The position numbers and the translations under genes were made by a program. Below, piece after piece: positions 18,019 through 28,693 of a stretch of 64,000 nucleotides of DNA. Numbering within the stretch: the stretch's first letter is position 1; the number at the start of each line of letters is the position of its first letter. This DNA is from Arcobacter roscoffensis. GTDB lineage: Bacteria; Campylobacterota; Campylobacteria; Campylobacterales; Arcobacteraceae. The stretch is taken from NCBI RefSeq assembly GCF_024267655.1, contig NZ_CP100595.1, forward strand, positions 744,001-808,000, written 5' to 3'. The notes below the pieces were generated by a model. It was not told the origin of the DNA, did no database searches, and was given only the letters and a program-made list of their open reading frames with translations.

Positions 18019-20556
18019 TTACCTCTTTCTTTTTTGGAATTCTAAATCACAATTATGTTCTTTTACCCTGTCTAATAGTTCAAATATTACATTTATTTGT
18101 AACTCAATATTCTCAGTTACTGAGATTATTTGACCATTTTCATAACCCTCAGCATATAAATCAACACTATCTTGAACCATATGGTGGAATCTTTGATGCG
18201 TAGTTTTTAGCTCTTCCCACAATTCACCTTTTGTGAAATCTAAGCCTTGTTGTTCACTTGCAATAAGCCATTTACCCATATCGCACTGCGTGTGGTCTTT
18301 TACAGTAAATTTATTTCCTACTTTACAGTCACAGAAATTTACATTTTTAAAGTTGATATGATCTGATTTTAGTTTATTTAAATCAAAAATGTAATCAGTA
18401 TTACATACTCTTCTTTTTGCATCAGGATCAAATGCCGTTCTATCAACTGCCCCTTGAAGTTGTACTGATAGCTCTTGTGTTGTTTTTGCCATTTGACTGA
18501 TATTTGAAGCAAGTTGAGCGTTACTTTGTGTTGCTTGGTCTAGTGAGTTTACTGTATCATTGATTTGATTCATTGCTTCTTGTTGTTCTTTTGAAGCATT
18601 TGCAACTTCATCAATAAGCTCAATTGTTGTAGATATACTTTTGTCAAGATTATTGAATCCATCAATCATTTGTGCCGATACTTCTTTACCTTCTTTTGCT
18701 TTTGAAGTAGCACTTTCAACTAAAGACTTGATTTCATTTGCAGCTTCTGCACTTCTTGAGGCTAAGTTTCTTACTTCTTGAGCAACAACAGCAAAACCTT
18801 TTCCAGCTTCACCAGCTGTTGCTGCTTCTACTGCTGCATTTAGTGATAAAATATTTGTTTGGAATGCAATTTGGTCAATTACTGTAATTGCTTCATTAAT
18901 TGTATTAACTTCATTACTTAGTTCATCCATTGATGAAGAAGTTTTACTTGCTAAGTCTTTACCAAGTTGGCTTGATTTTGTAACTTCACTTGCATGAGCA
19001 GCCATCTTTGAAGAGTTTTCTGAACTAATAGCAATAGTTGAAGTTACCTCTTCAATTGCTGCAGCTGTTTGCTCTAGTGCAACTGCTTGTTGATTAGAAG
19101 CTTTACTTAACTCCTCAGAAGCTTCTGATAAGTCTTTTGCACTAAATGTAAGTCTTTTATTTGAGTTATCAATAAGTGCCATAACTTCATTGATTGTTGA
19201 TTGAGTTACTTTTGTACCACTTAAAAGTGAAGCTATAAGACCTGTAACACCTTCAATTCTAGGAATAGGTTTATCATATTTTGCATTTGCTAGTTCAATT
19301 AGAGCATTTGATAAAGTTGTAAGATTTGCTTGAGTTTTATTTATCATTCCATTGATTTCATCTACAAGTCTTTGCATATCAGTTGATGAAGCTTTAAGTT
19401 CTATTCTCTCATTATAAAGACCTACATTTACTTTACCCATTACTACTCTTGCTTGATCAATTACTTTTTTATCTTGATTAGCATTTCGCTCTAATTTATC
19501 AATATATAAATCAAAGTTTTTAGCAATATTCCCTAGTTCATCATTGCTTTGAAGGTTGATTTTTGTTCCTGTTGAATTACTATTATTTACTAAGTTTTCA
19601 ACTCCATCATTTAGTTTTTCAACACTTGATAAAATACCTTTGATAATAGTAAGTAGGAACATTACACAAATAAATAGAGCAATAGTTAGTGCAATTGCTA
19701 TTTTCTCAGCATTTTCTATAACTTGATTACTCTCTTTTAGTGTTGTGTTTAGATTTGAAGTTTGTTCTCTTTCAATAGTTAAAATTGAATTTTCAATAGC
19801 ATCAAAATTTTCATCAACTTTAACCATTGAACTATTTACTTTCTCTTCCATAATATTAAAAGTTTCACCCTTTTGAGCCATGTTTTTACCAGCTTGAATC
19901 ATAGCTTCAATGGTATTTTTTACTTGCATATCATCAAGGTGTCTAAATAAGTCCTTTTTTATGCTATCTACTTCTTCAAAGCCACTTATATCTCCAACGG
20001 CTAAGGCATCTGTTAATATTTCTTGTATTGACACAATTTGGTATTTTAATTTCATCATTGTATAGTTGTCATAGTTTGAAGATGTAATATTACTGATACT
20101 TTTTTCTATATCATCTACAGCTTTGTCAAACTTCTTCATCTCAAAAAGAGAGTCTTGTCTTGCAGTAAATTTTTCAATACCATATTGACCCATGGCTTTT
20201 AAGTTTTTGATATATGAATTTAATTTTGAATCAATATTCTCTAGTTGCGATTTATTATCTTGTGAAGTTATTTGACTATCTATTTGTTTGTGAGTTTTTG
20301 AATACTCTTCTTTTAACTCATCTATTACATATAAACCCTCAGGATCTGCAACAAGTGCAGTATCTGTAGCAACTTCTTGTAAGTTTTTAAGAATATATTT
20401 TAAGTCTTTATATAGACTTAATACTTTTGTGTCATTTATTGTTTTTTCATTTGCTTCTTCTATTTTACTAAATGAGTAAAATAAACCTGCTGCATTTAAA
20501 ACAACAAGTAATGAAAAGGTACTCGCTAAAACTAGAGATTTTTTCTTAATATTCAT
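18019..20556 (-). CDS. methyl-accepting chemotaxis protein with C-terminal CZB zinc-binding domain
   Basis: The 845-residue protein starts at 20556 after AAGGAG. It has a membrane helix at about 7-29, a helical periplasmic domain of about 240 residues (rich in coiled-coil), a membrane helix at about 285-305, a HAMP region and the conserved signalling hairpin ([20 protein letters not shown]). The C-terminal 130 residues are a chemoreceptor zinc-binding (CZB) domain: [17 protein letters not shown] and [10 protein letters not shown] supply the His/Cys/His/His ligands. CZB domains in TlpD-type receptors respond to hypochlorite or zinc. The protein has no CheR pentapeptide. The PAS gene follows 5 nt downstream. 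Confidence 0.92.
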   Translation of the reverse strand: MNIKKKSLVLASTFSLLVVLNAAGLFYSFSKIEEANEKTINDTKVLSLYKDLKYILKNLQEVATDTALVADPEGLYVIDELKEEYSKTHKQIDSQITSQDNKSQLENIDSKLNSYIKNLKAMGQYGIEKFTARQDSLFEMKKFDKAVDDIEKSISNITSSNYDNYTMMKLKYQIVSIQEILTDALAVGDISGFEEVDSIKKDLFRHLDDMQVKNTIEAMIQAGKNMAQKGETFNIMEEKVNSSMVKVDENFDAIENSILTIEREQTSNLNTTLKESNQVIENAEKIAIALTIALFICVMFLLTIIKGILSSVEKLNDGVENLVNNSNSTGTKINLQSNDELGNIAKNFDLYIDKLERNANQDKKVIDQARVVMGKVNVGLYNERIELKASSTDMQRLVDEINGMINKTQANLTTLSNALIELANAKYDKPIPRIEGVTGLIASLLSGTKVTQSTINEVMALIDNSNKRLTFSAKDLSEASEELSKASNQQAVALEQTAAAIEEVTSTIAISSENSSKMAAHASEVTKSSQLGKDLASKTSSSMDELSNEVNTINEAITVIDQIAFQTNILSLNAAVEAATAGEAGKGFAVVAQEVRNLASRSAEAANEIKSLVESATSKAKEGKEVSAQMIDGFNNLDKSISTTIELIDEVANASKEQQEAMNQINDTVNSLDQATQSNAQLASNISQMAKTTQELSVQLQGAVDRTAFDPDAKRRVCNTDYIFDLNKLKSDHINFKNVNFCDCKVGNKFTVKDHTQCDMGKWLIASEQQGLDFTKGELWEELKTTHQRFHHMVQDSVDLYAEGYENGQIISVTENIELQINVIFELLDRVKEHNCDLEFQKRKR

Positions 20557-20671
20557 ATATATAACTCCTTGTATAACATAGAATTATAGATGAGTTAATC
20601 TTATACTTAATTTAAGTGAGACTTATTTTCAATTAAAATGACACAATTCTGACATAAATAATACACTCTGG

Positions 20672-22576
20672 TTATTTTTTTAACCAAAGTGCCTGAGTAG
20701 GGTATGCAAACTCACAATTATTCTTTTTTGTAAGCTCTGAAATCTTTACTAAAACATCCTCTTTTACTGTAAGCCACTCTTCCCAATCTGGACTTCTTGA
20801 AAAGCAATAAACTAAGATATTTACAGATGATGGTCCAAACTCATCAATATATACTAAAAGAGTTCTTTTTACACCTTGTAAGTCTTCTCTTTTTATAGCT
20901 TCAAACTTTCTAGTACTTGTTAATTGAGCATTTTTACTTGTAGCTATACCTGTGTGATTTATAAGCATTTCATAAATATCTTCTCTTAATTGAACTATGT
21001 CATCCATTTTTGATTCATAGGTGATTCCTATTTTCATTTGAATTCTTCTACCAATTCTTCTTTTTGACCAGTTCATAATATGAGTGTTTGCAAGCTGTGA
21101 ATTTGGAACTGTAATCATAGCATTATCAAAAGTTCTAATTCTTGTAGTTCGCATTCTTATATCAACTACTGTTCCTTCAATGTCTCCTGATTTTATCCAA
21201 TCACCTTGAGAAAAAGAGTTATCAGTCATGATACTAAGAGATCCAAAGAAGTTTGTAAGAGTATCTTTAGAAGCTAGGGCAATAGCTATACCCCCAACCC
21301 CAAGCGAAGCTGCTATGGCTTTAATATCAATACCAAGTTGTGAAAATAAAAATAGTATAACTAAAAGAATTAATACAATTTTTATAATTCTTAAGATGAA
21401 AACAATCATCTCTTTTCTTACATTTGGATATTTTTCAAGTAAATTTTGTGCATAGTAATTTATACTATTGTTTAAAATAGCATATAATCCCCATGTAAGA
21501 AGTGCCATATAAATTGTATTTATCCAAGGTATCACTTTTTCAATTAATATAGGATCTTTTATCAAAATATATATAGATATTTGAATAGCAAGTAAATATA
21601 AGGCATAAATCATTGGTGTGTTGATTGACTCTTTTAAATATGCACGTATTTCATCTGTATCATCATCTTCATCTTTTGTATTTTTTCTTTGTACAAAAAC
21701 TTTTGCAATAAATGTAGCTAATAGCGAGATAATTTTTAAATTTAAAAGTCTAAAGAATGCAATAATAAATATCACTACAACAAGCTCACCAATTGAAAAC
21801 TTAAAGTGATAAGATGTTAGGTTTGATATAAATGAGACACCTTGTATTTCATCAATCTTTTTTACAAAATATTTTAGGTTAAACTCATCAACAAAAAAGT
21901 TTGATTTCCTAAATTTTGATATATTTTCTTTTAGATATTCAAGTACAAATACTTGGGTATGTCTTTGGTTATAAACATTTATATAGTTTTTTGTTAAATC
22001 TTCAGAAATATAGTTTGAATAGTCCTTGTGTTCTTCATAAATAGCTTCATACTTTTCTAAAGAAGTTTTTTTCATTTTTTCTATACTATTTTCTAGTAAA
22101 TTTACAAAATATTGTCTTTCTCTAAACTCTCTTTTTCCTTTAATGATATTCTTTAAAGTCTGCTCATATAATCTTTTTTCTTTTAAATAAATCACTTTAA
22201 GTTCATCTCTTGTAACTGCAAGAGAGTTGTTTGCTCTTTTGTTTATTGTAATTTTATTTGAAAGTAAAGTTAGTTGTTTTTTATAATCTTTTTCATTGTC
22301 TGATGCTTCTAGTAAAGACTCATTATTTATGTTTTCAATTACTGAATCTAAAAGTTTATTTTGTAATTCTATTTGTTTTTGCTCTTCACTTTTAGTTTCT
22401 TTAGTCTTTTCTATTGTTTGTTTTTCTACTGCTTTTAATGAGTTGTTATTGATAACGACTTCTGTTTGTTTATTTTCTTGATCTTCTGGTTTTATTAGTT
22501 TTACAGGCTCTTGAGTATTAGTCTGAGAAAACAAAAAAAGTGGTAAAATTAATGATAAAAAAATCTTTCGAATCAT
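20672..22576 (-). CDS. MscS-family mechanosensitive channel, long form
   Basis: The 634-residue protein has a signal peptide (MIRKIFLSLILPLFLFSQ), a Gln/Lys-rich coiled periplasmic region to about residue 270, several membrane helices, then the MscS pore and beta domain: LGVGGIAIALASKDTLTNFFG, FSQGDWIKSGDIEGTV and RTFDNAMITVPNSQL. MscS channels open on membrane tension and let solutes out after hypo-osmotic shock. The large N-terminal domain places it among the MscK-like or YnaI-like long members rather than small MscS. Confidence 0.92.
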   Translation of the reverse strand: MIRKIFLSLILPLFLFSQTNTQEPVKLIKPEDQENKQTEVVINNNSLKAVEKQTIEKTKETKSEEQKQIELQNKLLDSVIENINNESLLEASDNEKDYKKQLTLLSNKITINKRANNSLAVTRDELKVIYLKEKRLYEQTLKNIIKGKREFRERQYFVNLLENSIEKMKKTSLEKYEAIYEEHKDYSNYISEDLTKNYINVYNQRHTQVFVLEYLKENISKFRKSNFFVDEFNLKYFVKKIDEIQGVSFISNLTSYHFKFSIGELVVVIFIIAFFRLLNLKIISLLATFIAKVFVQRKNTKDEDDDTDEIRAYLKESINTPMIYALYLLAIQISIYILIKDPILIEKVIPWINTIYMALLTWGLYAILNNSINYYAQNLLEKYPNVRKEMIVFILRIIKIVLILLVILFLFSQLGIDIKAIAASLGVGGIAIALASKDTLTNFFGSLSIMTDNSFSQGDWIKSGDIEGTVVDIRMRTTRIRTFDNAMITVPNSQLANTHIMNWSKRRIGRRIQMKIGITYESKMDDIVQLREDIYEMLINHTGIATSKNAQLTSTRKFEAIKREDLQGVKRTLLVYIDEFGPSSVNILVYCFSRSPDWEEWLTVKEDVLVKISELTKKNNCEFAYPTQALWLKK

Positions 22577-22902
22577 AGTTTCTCCATGGTTTAAATTATT
22601 AAAATTATATCTTATTTTTCTATTGAGGCACTTAGTTTTTGGTATATACCTAAATCAATTATTACTAAAATTGCTGTTAAAATTAACACAGCAGGATAAA
22701 TCAAATGAGTTATATTTGTAACATATTAGATTGAAACTGAACTTAATTATTTTTATTTTATTATTTAATAAATATGAATACGATTTCTTATGATACTTTA
22801 TTGAAATTATTGTATAATAATTATAACAATTTAAATAACATTTATTTATACCTAAAATAAGTGGCTACTTTTTTACATAATAATAAAAGGTCTATAATAA
22901 TA
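22577..22902. other. divergent intergenic region between MscS and histidine kinase genes
   Basis: About 325 nt of strongly AT-rich DNA. A frame for a 30-residue hydrophobic peptide (22612-22704, minus) is visible, but it has only a TTG start and no ribosome site. Several TATAAT-like hexamers occur (for example around 22814 on the plus strand), but none can be assigned with confidence. I see no operator-like palindrome. Confidence 0.35.
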
Positions 22903-24831
22903 ATGAAAAACAGGAATAAAGAAAAGAGATTATTAAACATTATCAAATTTGGTGTTCTAGGAATTATTATTGTTTTATCAATTCTAATTTCAAGTGTATT
23001 TATTCAGCAGAAGAAAAGTGAGATTAATGCAGAAATTCTTTTAATAGAAGAAAACTATATGAGTCATAATAAATCTACAGTTGAAAACTTAGTAAATAAA
23101 ATTCATAAATTTATTGAAGTAGAAAAAGAAATTGAAATTGAAGAGTTGAAGACAGAAGTAAAAGAGCAAGTAAAACAAGCTCATTTAATAGCTTTAAGTA
23201 TTTATAATAAAAATGTAGCAAGAGAAAATTATTCTAAAGAAAAAACTATAAATGAAATAAAAGAGACTTTAAGAACAATAAGATACAACAATGATTTTGC
23301 TTATATTTTCATCTATGAACTTAATGGTAAAAGTATTTTAAACTCAGAGTTTCCTAATCTAGAAGGAAAAAATCTTTGGAACTTTAAAGACGCAAGTGGA
23401 AAGTTTATAATTCAAGATATGAATAGAATATTAAAAGAAAAAGATGAGACATATTATGAGTGGTATTGGAAAAAGAGTAAAGATGATGATTCAATTGATA
23501 AAAAAATAGGTTTTTTTAAGAAGTTTGAACCTTATGGGCTTTTTATTGGTTCAGGTGATTATATCTATGAATATGAAAAATATGTACAAAATAAGATTTT
23601 AAAAAAGCTAAATTCAATAGAATTTAAAGCTCCAGAACATATTTTTGTTTATGATTCAAAAGGTATTTGTTTATCAAATCCAAAAAAAGAACTTATTGGA
23701 AAAAATAGATACAACTCGCAAAATAAAGAAGGAAGGTATGTCTTACGAGAAATACTTAAGTATGCTCAAGAAAATAAACAAGGCTTCGTAAGATATAAAG
23801 GTAGTGTAATCCTAAATAAAAACAATATCACAAATGATAAAGTTTCATATGTAAAACAGTTTGAGCCTTGGGGTTGGGTTGTAGGAAGTGGTTTCTATAT
23901 GGAAGAGTTATACTCTTTATTAGATAAAAAGCGAGCAGAACTAGAAAAATCAAGCGATGAAGCTATTAAGAAAATAGCCTTAATAAGTCTATTTTTTGTT
24001 TTATTAATGATATTTGTGTCTTTTTATATATCAAAAAGAATTGATAGTATTTTTTATGAATATAGACAAAGAGTTGATAGTGAAATGAAAAATGCCTATG
24101 AAAAGGAGAAACTTTTAATCCAACAATCAAAAATGGCAACAATGGGTGAAATGATAGGAAACATAGCTCACCAATGGAAACAACCCCTAAACTTAATGTC
24201 CATGTCAAATAGTTTAGTAAAATTAAATCAAGAAGATAAAGACTTTAGTACAAAAGAAGAGATAAATGAGGCCATTGATAATATAGATGTATCTATAAAG
24301 CATTTATCAACTACTATTGATGACTTTAGAAACTTTTTTAAACCTGATAAAGAAAAACGAGAATTTGATTTAAAAATATCTTTTGAAAAAACTCATAAAC
24401 TTATAAGTTCACAATTTAAAAATAATGACATACAGTTATTAGAGGATATAGAAAGTATTAAAGTTTTTGGTTTTCCAAATGAGCTACTACAAGTCTTAAT
24501 TAATATCATTAAAAATGCAAAAGATGAACTAATAAAACTTGAAAAAGGTAAAAAAAGAGTATTGTTTATTCAAACAAAAGTTGAAAACAACTATGCCTAT
24601 GTAACAATAAAAGATAATGCCGGAGGAATACCTAAAAATATAATGCCAAGAATCTTTGAAGCATACTTTACTACAAAAAAAGATGATGAAGGAACAGGAA
24701 TAGGGCTTTATATGAGTAAACAAATCATAGAAGGAATGGATGGCAAAATAGAAGCTTCTAATCAATCTTTTGAGTTTGAAAGTGAAGAATATAAAGGTGC
24801 ACAGTTTATTATAAAGTTGCCTTTAGCCTAG
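22903..24831 (+). CDS. sensor histidine kinase with periplasmic double Cache-type domain
   Basis: With ATG 22903 the protein has 642 residues; a GTG at 22861 is in frame but has no ribosome site. A membrane helix lies at about 15-35. The periplasmic part holds two similar Cache units: FAYIFIYELNGKSILN followed by FEPYGLFIGSGDYI, and HIFVYDSKGICLSN followed by FEPWGWVVGSGFYM. A second helix is at about 350-370. The kinase has the phospho-acceptor His423 in GNIAHQWKQPLN and ATP-binding boxes NIIKNAKDEL, DNAGGIP and GTGIGLYMSK. No response regulator gene is adjacent. Kinases of this type often sense small organic acids, but the ligand is not known here. Confidence 0.92.
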   Translation: MKNRNKEKRLLNIIKFGVLGIIIVLSILISSVFIQQKKSEINAEILLIEENYMSHNKSTVENLVNKIHKFIEVEKEIEIEELKTEVKEQVKQAHLIALSIYNKNVARENYSKEKTINEIKETLRTIRYNNDFAYIFIYELNGKSILNSEFPNLEGKNLWNFKDASGKFIIQDMNRILKEKDETYYEWYWKKSKDDDSIDKKIGFFKKFEPYGLFIGSGDYIYEYEKYVQNKILKKLNSIEFKAPEHIFVYDSKGICLSNPKKELIGKNRYNSQNKEGRYVLREILKYAQENKQGFVRYKGSVILNKNNITNDKVSYVKQFEPWGWVVGSGFYMEELYSLLDKKRAELEKSSDEAIKKIALISLFFVLLMIFVSFYISKRIDSIFYEYRQRVDSEMKNAYEKEKLLIQQSKMATMGEMIGNIAHQWKQPLNLMSMSNSLVKLNQEDKDFSTKEEINEAIDNIDVSIKHLSTTIDDFRNFFKPDKEKREFDLKISFEKTHKLISSQFKNNDIQLLEDIESIKVFGFPNELLQVLINIIKNAKDELIKLEKGKKRVLFIQTKVENNYAYVTIKDNAGGIPKNIMPRIFEAYFTTKKDDEGTGIGLYMSKQIIEGMDGKIEASNQSFEFESEEYKGAQFIIKLPLA

Positions 24832-24892
24832 TTTTTAAATCAGACTAATTTGTATTTTGTATAATAAGTAAGTTTAAGTCTTGTAAGTATAA

Positions 24893-24978
24893 TGGTGCGA
24901 CCGGAGGGATTTGAACCCTCACACCAGTACTGGCATTAGCCCCTCAAGCTAACGTGTCTACCGTTCCACCACGGTCGC
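24893..24978 (-). tRNA. tRNA-Leu (anticodon GAG)
   Basis: On the minus strand the acceptor stem is GCGACCG paired with CGGTCGC, followed by A and an encoded CCA. The anticodon arm is TTAGC-TTGAGGG-GCTAA, giving anticodon GAG for CUC/CUU leucine codons. A long variable arm (TGCCAGTACTGGTGT) and the T-arm GAGGGTTCAAATCCCTC complete a class II leucine tRNA. Confidence 0.96.
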
Positions 24979-25019
24979 AATAAAGACGAAATGATACTTG
25001 TTTATACCATAAAAAACCC

Positions 25020-26243
25020 TTAAATATAGCAAGTTTTACTAGGTATTATGATTGTAAAAACTGCTCCTTCTTTATTGTTTTTTACTTCAATACTTCCATT
25101 TAGGTGTTTTTCTATTATTTCTTTTGACATATATAGTCCAAGGCCTGTACCTTGGGATTTGTGTTTTGTAGTGAAGTATGGTTCAAAAACTCTGTCTATT
25201 ATATCTTCTCTTATTCCACCTGCATTATCACTTATATTAATAGTGCATGTGTTATTGATTTTTTTTGTATGCAATTTTATTTTCTTATTTTCTACTTCAC
25301 TATGTGACAAGGCATCTTTGGCATTTGTGATTAAGTTTATCATTACTTGTGTATACTCATTTATTGGGCCTTTTATATTACAGTTTGACTCATTTATGAT
25401 ATCAAGTTCAATATGCTCCAACTTAAGCATTGGGGCTGTTATTTTAAGGCTTGCATCTATTAGTTCTTGCATAGTAAAAGTTGTAGCTTGTTTTGAAGGT
25501 TTAAAAAAGTTTTGAAAATCATCTATTGTTTTAGACATATGTTTTGCTGTGTTTGTTATGTGTTGAAGATTCTCTTTTATATCTTTTTCATCTACTTTTC
25601 CAAGTTCTAGTTGAAACTTAGTACCACTAGAAAGTGTTGATATACTGCTTAGTGGTTGTCTCCATTGATGGGCTATGTTTTTTATCATTTCTCCCATTGC
25701 TGCCATTTTTGATTGATTGAAAAGCCTTTGTTCATTTTGTTTGTTTTTTTCTATTTCTTCTTTTACTCTATTTTCTAAATTTTTGTTTAGTTCTTCAAGC
25801 TCTTTTGTTTTTTCTTTTACTAGTAAATCAAGATTTTTATTTAATCTTTCTAGTTCTTCTTTTGTCTTTTTTTCTTCAAGGTATTTTTCTTTTAGTTTAT
25901 CTTCTTCATTTATTTTATTTGGGTACCATCTTCTAATTATTAAAAATATTATTGATATAGCTGCTATTGCATTTATTAGTTTTGGTATAAAAAGATAGTT
26001 GGGATTTGAAAGAATCAAAAATATATCCTTAGGTAATACTCCATATTGAGAAGCAAGTCTAGTCCCAAAGTAAAGACTCTCAATAATTGTCCTGATTGAA
26101 TCGATAATTAAGATTAAAAATAACACGGTAAATAAAGATTTAGATGAAAGTTTACCCTTTGCAATTTCTTTTATTGAAAAGTATAAAATATAAATCCAAG
26201 AAATAGTTAATAATAAATAAATTAAAAGTGTGATTAATTTCAT
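25020..26243 (-). CDS. sensor histidine kinase with three N-terminal membrane helices
   Basis: The 407-residue protein has hydrophobic segments at about 3-25, 36-52 and 86-104, then a long coiled coil (EEKKTKEELERLNKNLD; ELNKNLENRVKEEIEKNK). The phospho-acceptor is His192 in KNIAHQWRQPLSS, and the ATPase motifs are NLITNAKDAL, DNAGGIRED and GTGLGLYMSKEI. It has no obvious extracellular sensing domain, so it may sense through its membrane part. The kinase core closely resembles that of the kinase at 22903-24831. No regulator gene is adjacent; the tRNA-Leu gene lies just downstream. Confidence 0.9.
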   Translation of the reverse strand: MKLITLLIYLLLTISWIYILYFSIKEIAKGKLSSKSLFTVLFLILIIDSIRTIIESLYFGTRLASQYGVLPKDIFLILSNPNYLFIPKLINAIAAISIIFLIIRRWYPNKINEEDKLKEKYLEEKKTKEELERLNKNLDLLVKEKTKELEELNKNLENRVKEEIEKNKQNEQRLFNQSKMAAMGEMIKNIAHQWRQPLSSISTLSSGTKFQLELGKVDEKDIKENLQHITNTAKHMSKTIDDFQNFFKPSKQATTFTMQELIDASLKITAPMLKLEHIELDIINESNCNIKGPINEYTQVMINLITNAKDALSHSEVENKKIKLHTKKINNTCTINISDNAGGIREDIIDRVFEPYFTTKHKSQGTGLGLYMSKEIIEKHLNGSIEVKNNKEGAVFTIIIPSKTCYI

Positions 26244-26323
26244 TGAGCCTCTTGGTTTGAAGATAACACATAGTATAACAAGTAATATTTTAATGTTCTA
26301 TTTAACTAACTAAAATAGAACAA

Positions 26324-26346
26324 AGTCAAGAGAAAACTCTTGACTA
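26324..26346 (-). terminator. rho-independent terminator after the Cache chemoreceptor gene
   Basis: The hairpin AGTCAAGAG-TTTT-CTCTTGACT (minus strand) overlaps the stop region of the chemoreceptor gene and is followed by TTGTTCTATTTT. Confidence 0.6.
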
Positions 26347-28470
26347 ATTATCTCTAAACTGTTTTTGATGTACCGTTTCAAGTATTTTTTGTGCTAAAGT
26401 TGAAGTGTTTTTAGCAATATTATGTGTTTGTGTTGCAACAGATGCATTGTTTTGTGTTTGCTGATCTAATCTATTGATTACATCATTTATTTGTTCTATA
26501 CTTGTTTTTTGCTCTCTTGAAGAATCAGATATATCACCAATAGCTTCAGTTGTTTTATAGATATTTTCATTTAATTTTTCATATCCATTTATCATTTCAT
26601 CAGCTATTGTTTTACCATTGTTTGTTTTGGCAGTTGCTTTTTCAACAATATCTTTGATTTCTTTGGCAGCTTCTGCTGATCTTGCTGCTAGGTTTCTTAC
26701 TTCTTGTGCAACTACTGCAAAACCTTTTCCTGCTTCACCAGCAGTGGCTGCTTCAACTGCTGCATTAAGTGATAAGATATTCGTTTGGAATGCAATTTGG
26801 TCAATAACGGTAATAGCATCTGCTATTGCTTGTGTTTGTTCATTTATCTCATCCATAGATACAACAGTTGAGTTTGCTAAACTTTGTCCTTTTTTAATTG
26901 ATTGAGACAATTCCTCAGAGTGGGCAGACATTTGTGAAATTCTTTCAGTATTGTTTGCAACAGTACTTGTAATCTCTTCAAGAGCAGCTGCAGTTTCTTC
27001 TAGTGATACAGCAGTTTCATTTGATGATTTATTTAAAATATCTACATTTGTAAGTAGCTCATTTGAACTCTCATCTAGTTGTAAACCATTATGCTTATTT
27101 TCTTGAAGCATTTGATTGATAATATCACATAGATTATTTAGACCTATTGCTACATTACCATTTGCATTTTCTATACTATTTTTAAAGTTTAGCTCAGAGT
27201 ATTCTTTTAGATGAGTTAAAATAGGATTTATATCATTATTTACATTTTTATTGATTGTTTCAATCATGTCATTTAGTATATCTTTCAATTCATTTAATGA
27301 CTTATTATTTGTAGATGCTTGAACTTTTATATCTAGTTTTCCATTGTTCACTTGTGCAACTACATCTTTTACATTTTCAATAAGTTCTTTATCTTTATTT
27401 AAACTCTTTGCAACTTCTTCCATCTCAAAATCGATAGTTTTAGCCATGTTTCCAAACTCATCATTTGTATTTATACTAAGTTTTGTGATTTTTGATTCTT
27501 CGCCTTTTAGATATTTAAAGAAAAATCTTAGCCCATCTTCTACTTTTTTAATTGGAGATAAAATTTTTAAAAGTACAAAATATAAAAGTGTTAAAATAAT
27601 TGCAAGAAGTGCGAAATATAAAATTATTTCTTTTATTGTATTTTTTTGAATTTCTTCAAAAATTGTATCTTTATCTAATTGAACAACTAATATCCAGCCA
27701 GTTTCAGAAATATTACTATGAGCGATTAGTTTTTCTACACCATTTTTGTCTGTAGCTTCTAAAAAGTTTAAATCTGAAGATAAATCAAATTGTGAGTATA
27801 AGTCACTTTTTTTATTTAATAAGTCTTTGTTTTTATGAATTAATACATTTCCCTGCTTATTAAGTAAGTATGCAAACCCCTCACCATTTACAGAAACATT
27901 TAAAATACTATTTACAATAGTATCAATAAAAATATCAGAACCCACTACACCTATTAGTTTATTATTTTGATATAAAGGAGTATATACTGATATTACAAGT
28001 TTTTTAGTTGATACATCAATATAAGGTTTTGACACACCTGATTTTTTAGTACTTACTGCATCTTTGTACCAAGGTCTAACTCTTGCATCATAATTATCTT
28101 TTGGAACATTTAAAATTTGTCCATTTGATAAAACAAGTGAACCATCTGTATTGAATCCGACATAAACATCTACAAATTTTCCTGCATTTTTAGATAATTC
28201 AAGTTTAGCTAAAAGATTTTTATCATCTGCATTTATTTCTGTTTTTTCAAGATCTTTTGTAAGTGCTTCAATGATATCAATTTTTGATTGTATATATGCA
28301 TCAATAAACTTTGAGCTATCTTTTGCAAGACTTAATTCTTCATTTTTTACTAATGAATATTGACTATTATAGTTGTTTGAAGTATTGTAAAAACCTAATA
28401 TAAAAAAAGATATAACAATACATATTGAAACAACTGCTAGTATTTTTGTTTTTAAACTAGTTGTTTTCAT
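26344..28470 (-). CDS. methyl-accepting chemotaxis protein with dCache_1 amino-acid-type sensing domain
   Basis: ATG at 28470 gives 708 residues; AAAAGGAG sits 5 nt upstream, so the longer in-frame start at 28518 is not used. A helix at about 9-27 and a second at about 275-295 enclose a dCache_1 domain. Its membrane-distal pocket has R132, W134, Y135 and D137 (RPWYKD), Y150 (SKPYIDV) and D179 (GVVGSDIF). These fit, with exact spacing, the motif known from amino-acid receptors such as PctA of Pseudomonas. HAMP and the signalling hairpin ([20 protein letters not shown]) follow. It ends KQFRDN, without the CheR pentapeptide. Confidence 0.93.
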   Translation of the reverse strand: MKTTSLKTKILAVVSICIVISFFILGFYNTSNNYNSQYSLVKNEELSLAKDSSKFIDAYIQSKIDIIEALTKDLEKTEINADDKNLLAKLELSKNAGKFVDVYVGFNTDGSLVLSNGQILNVPKDNYDARVRPWYKDAVSTKKSGVSKPYIDVSTKKLVISVYTPLYQNNKLIGVVGSDIFIDTIVNSILNVSVNGEGFAYLLNKQGNVLIHKNKDLLNKKSDLYSQFDLSSDLNFLEATDKNGVEKLIAHSNISETGWILVVQLDKDTIFEEIQKNTIKEIILYFALLAIILTLLYFVLLKILSPIKKVEDGLRFFFKYLKGEESKITKLSINTNDEFGNMAKTIDFEMEEVAKSLNKDKELIENVKDVVAQVNNGKLDIKVQASTNNKSLNELKDILNDMIETINKNVNNDINPILTHLKEYSELNFKNSIENANGNVAIGLNNLCDIINQMLQENKHNGLQLDESSNELLTNVDILNKSSNETAVSLEETAAALEEITSTVANNTERISQMSAHSEELSQSIKKGQSLANSTVVSMDEINEQTQAIADAITVIDQIAFQTNILSLNAAVEAATAGEAGKGFAVVAQEVRNLAARSAEAAKEIKDIVEKATAKTNNGKTIADEMINGYEKLNENIYKTTEAIGDISDSSREQKTSIEQINDVINRLDQQTQNNASVATQTHNIAKNTSTLAQKILETVHQKQFRDN

Positions 28471-28626
28471 GGGCTTCTCCTTTTGGACTTTTTTTATTAT
28501 ATCAAGGAAAAGTGTCATTTTGGAGTTACTATTGTAAAAAATATAACTTTTTATAATAATAGTATATAAGGAATAGTTGAGTATAAGTTAAAATAATAAT
28601 TTAAAAATGTTGAATTTTATTTTAGG
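28471..28626. other. intergenic region upstream of the Cache chemoreceptor gene
   Basis: A/T-rich spacer between two minus-strand units. It holds the AAAAGGAG ribosome site of the chemoreceptor gene at its left end. I see no operator-like repeat. Confidence 0.35.
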
Positions 28627-28665
28627 CATAAAAAAAGGCCAAGAGTAAAAACTCTTGACCTTTTT
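28627..28665. terminator. bidirectional terminator downstream of atpE
   Basis: The repeat AAAGGCCAAGAGT-AAAA-ACTCTTGACCTTT is flanked by A-rich and T-rich runs, so it can terminate in both directions. It lies about 30 nt after the atpE stop. Confidence 0.85.
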
Positions 28666-28693
28666 AAGTTATCAGTTCTGTAGTAAGTACTGA

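Noticed and set aside
24893-24978. tRNA-Leu as an integration site for a mobile element
   Set aside because: No integrase gene and no duplicated tRNA end is seen nearby; flanking genes are ordinary sensor kinases.
25048-25998. Plus-strand frames of 155 and 93 codons inside the second histidine kinase
   Set aside because: They are antisense to clear kinase motifs; Ser/Phe-rich products are typical of reverse reading of Lys/Glu-rich coiled coils.
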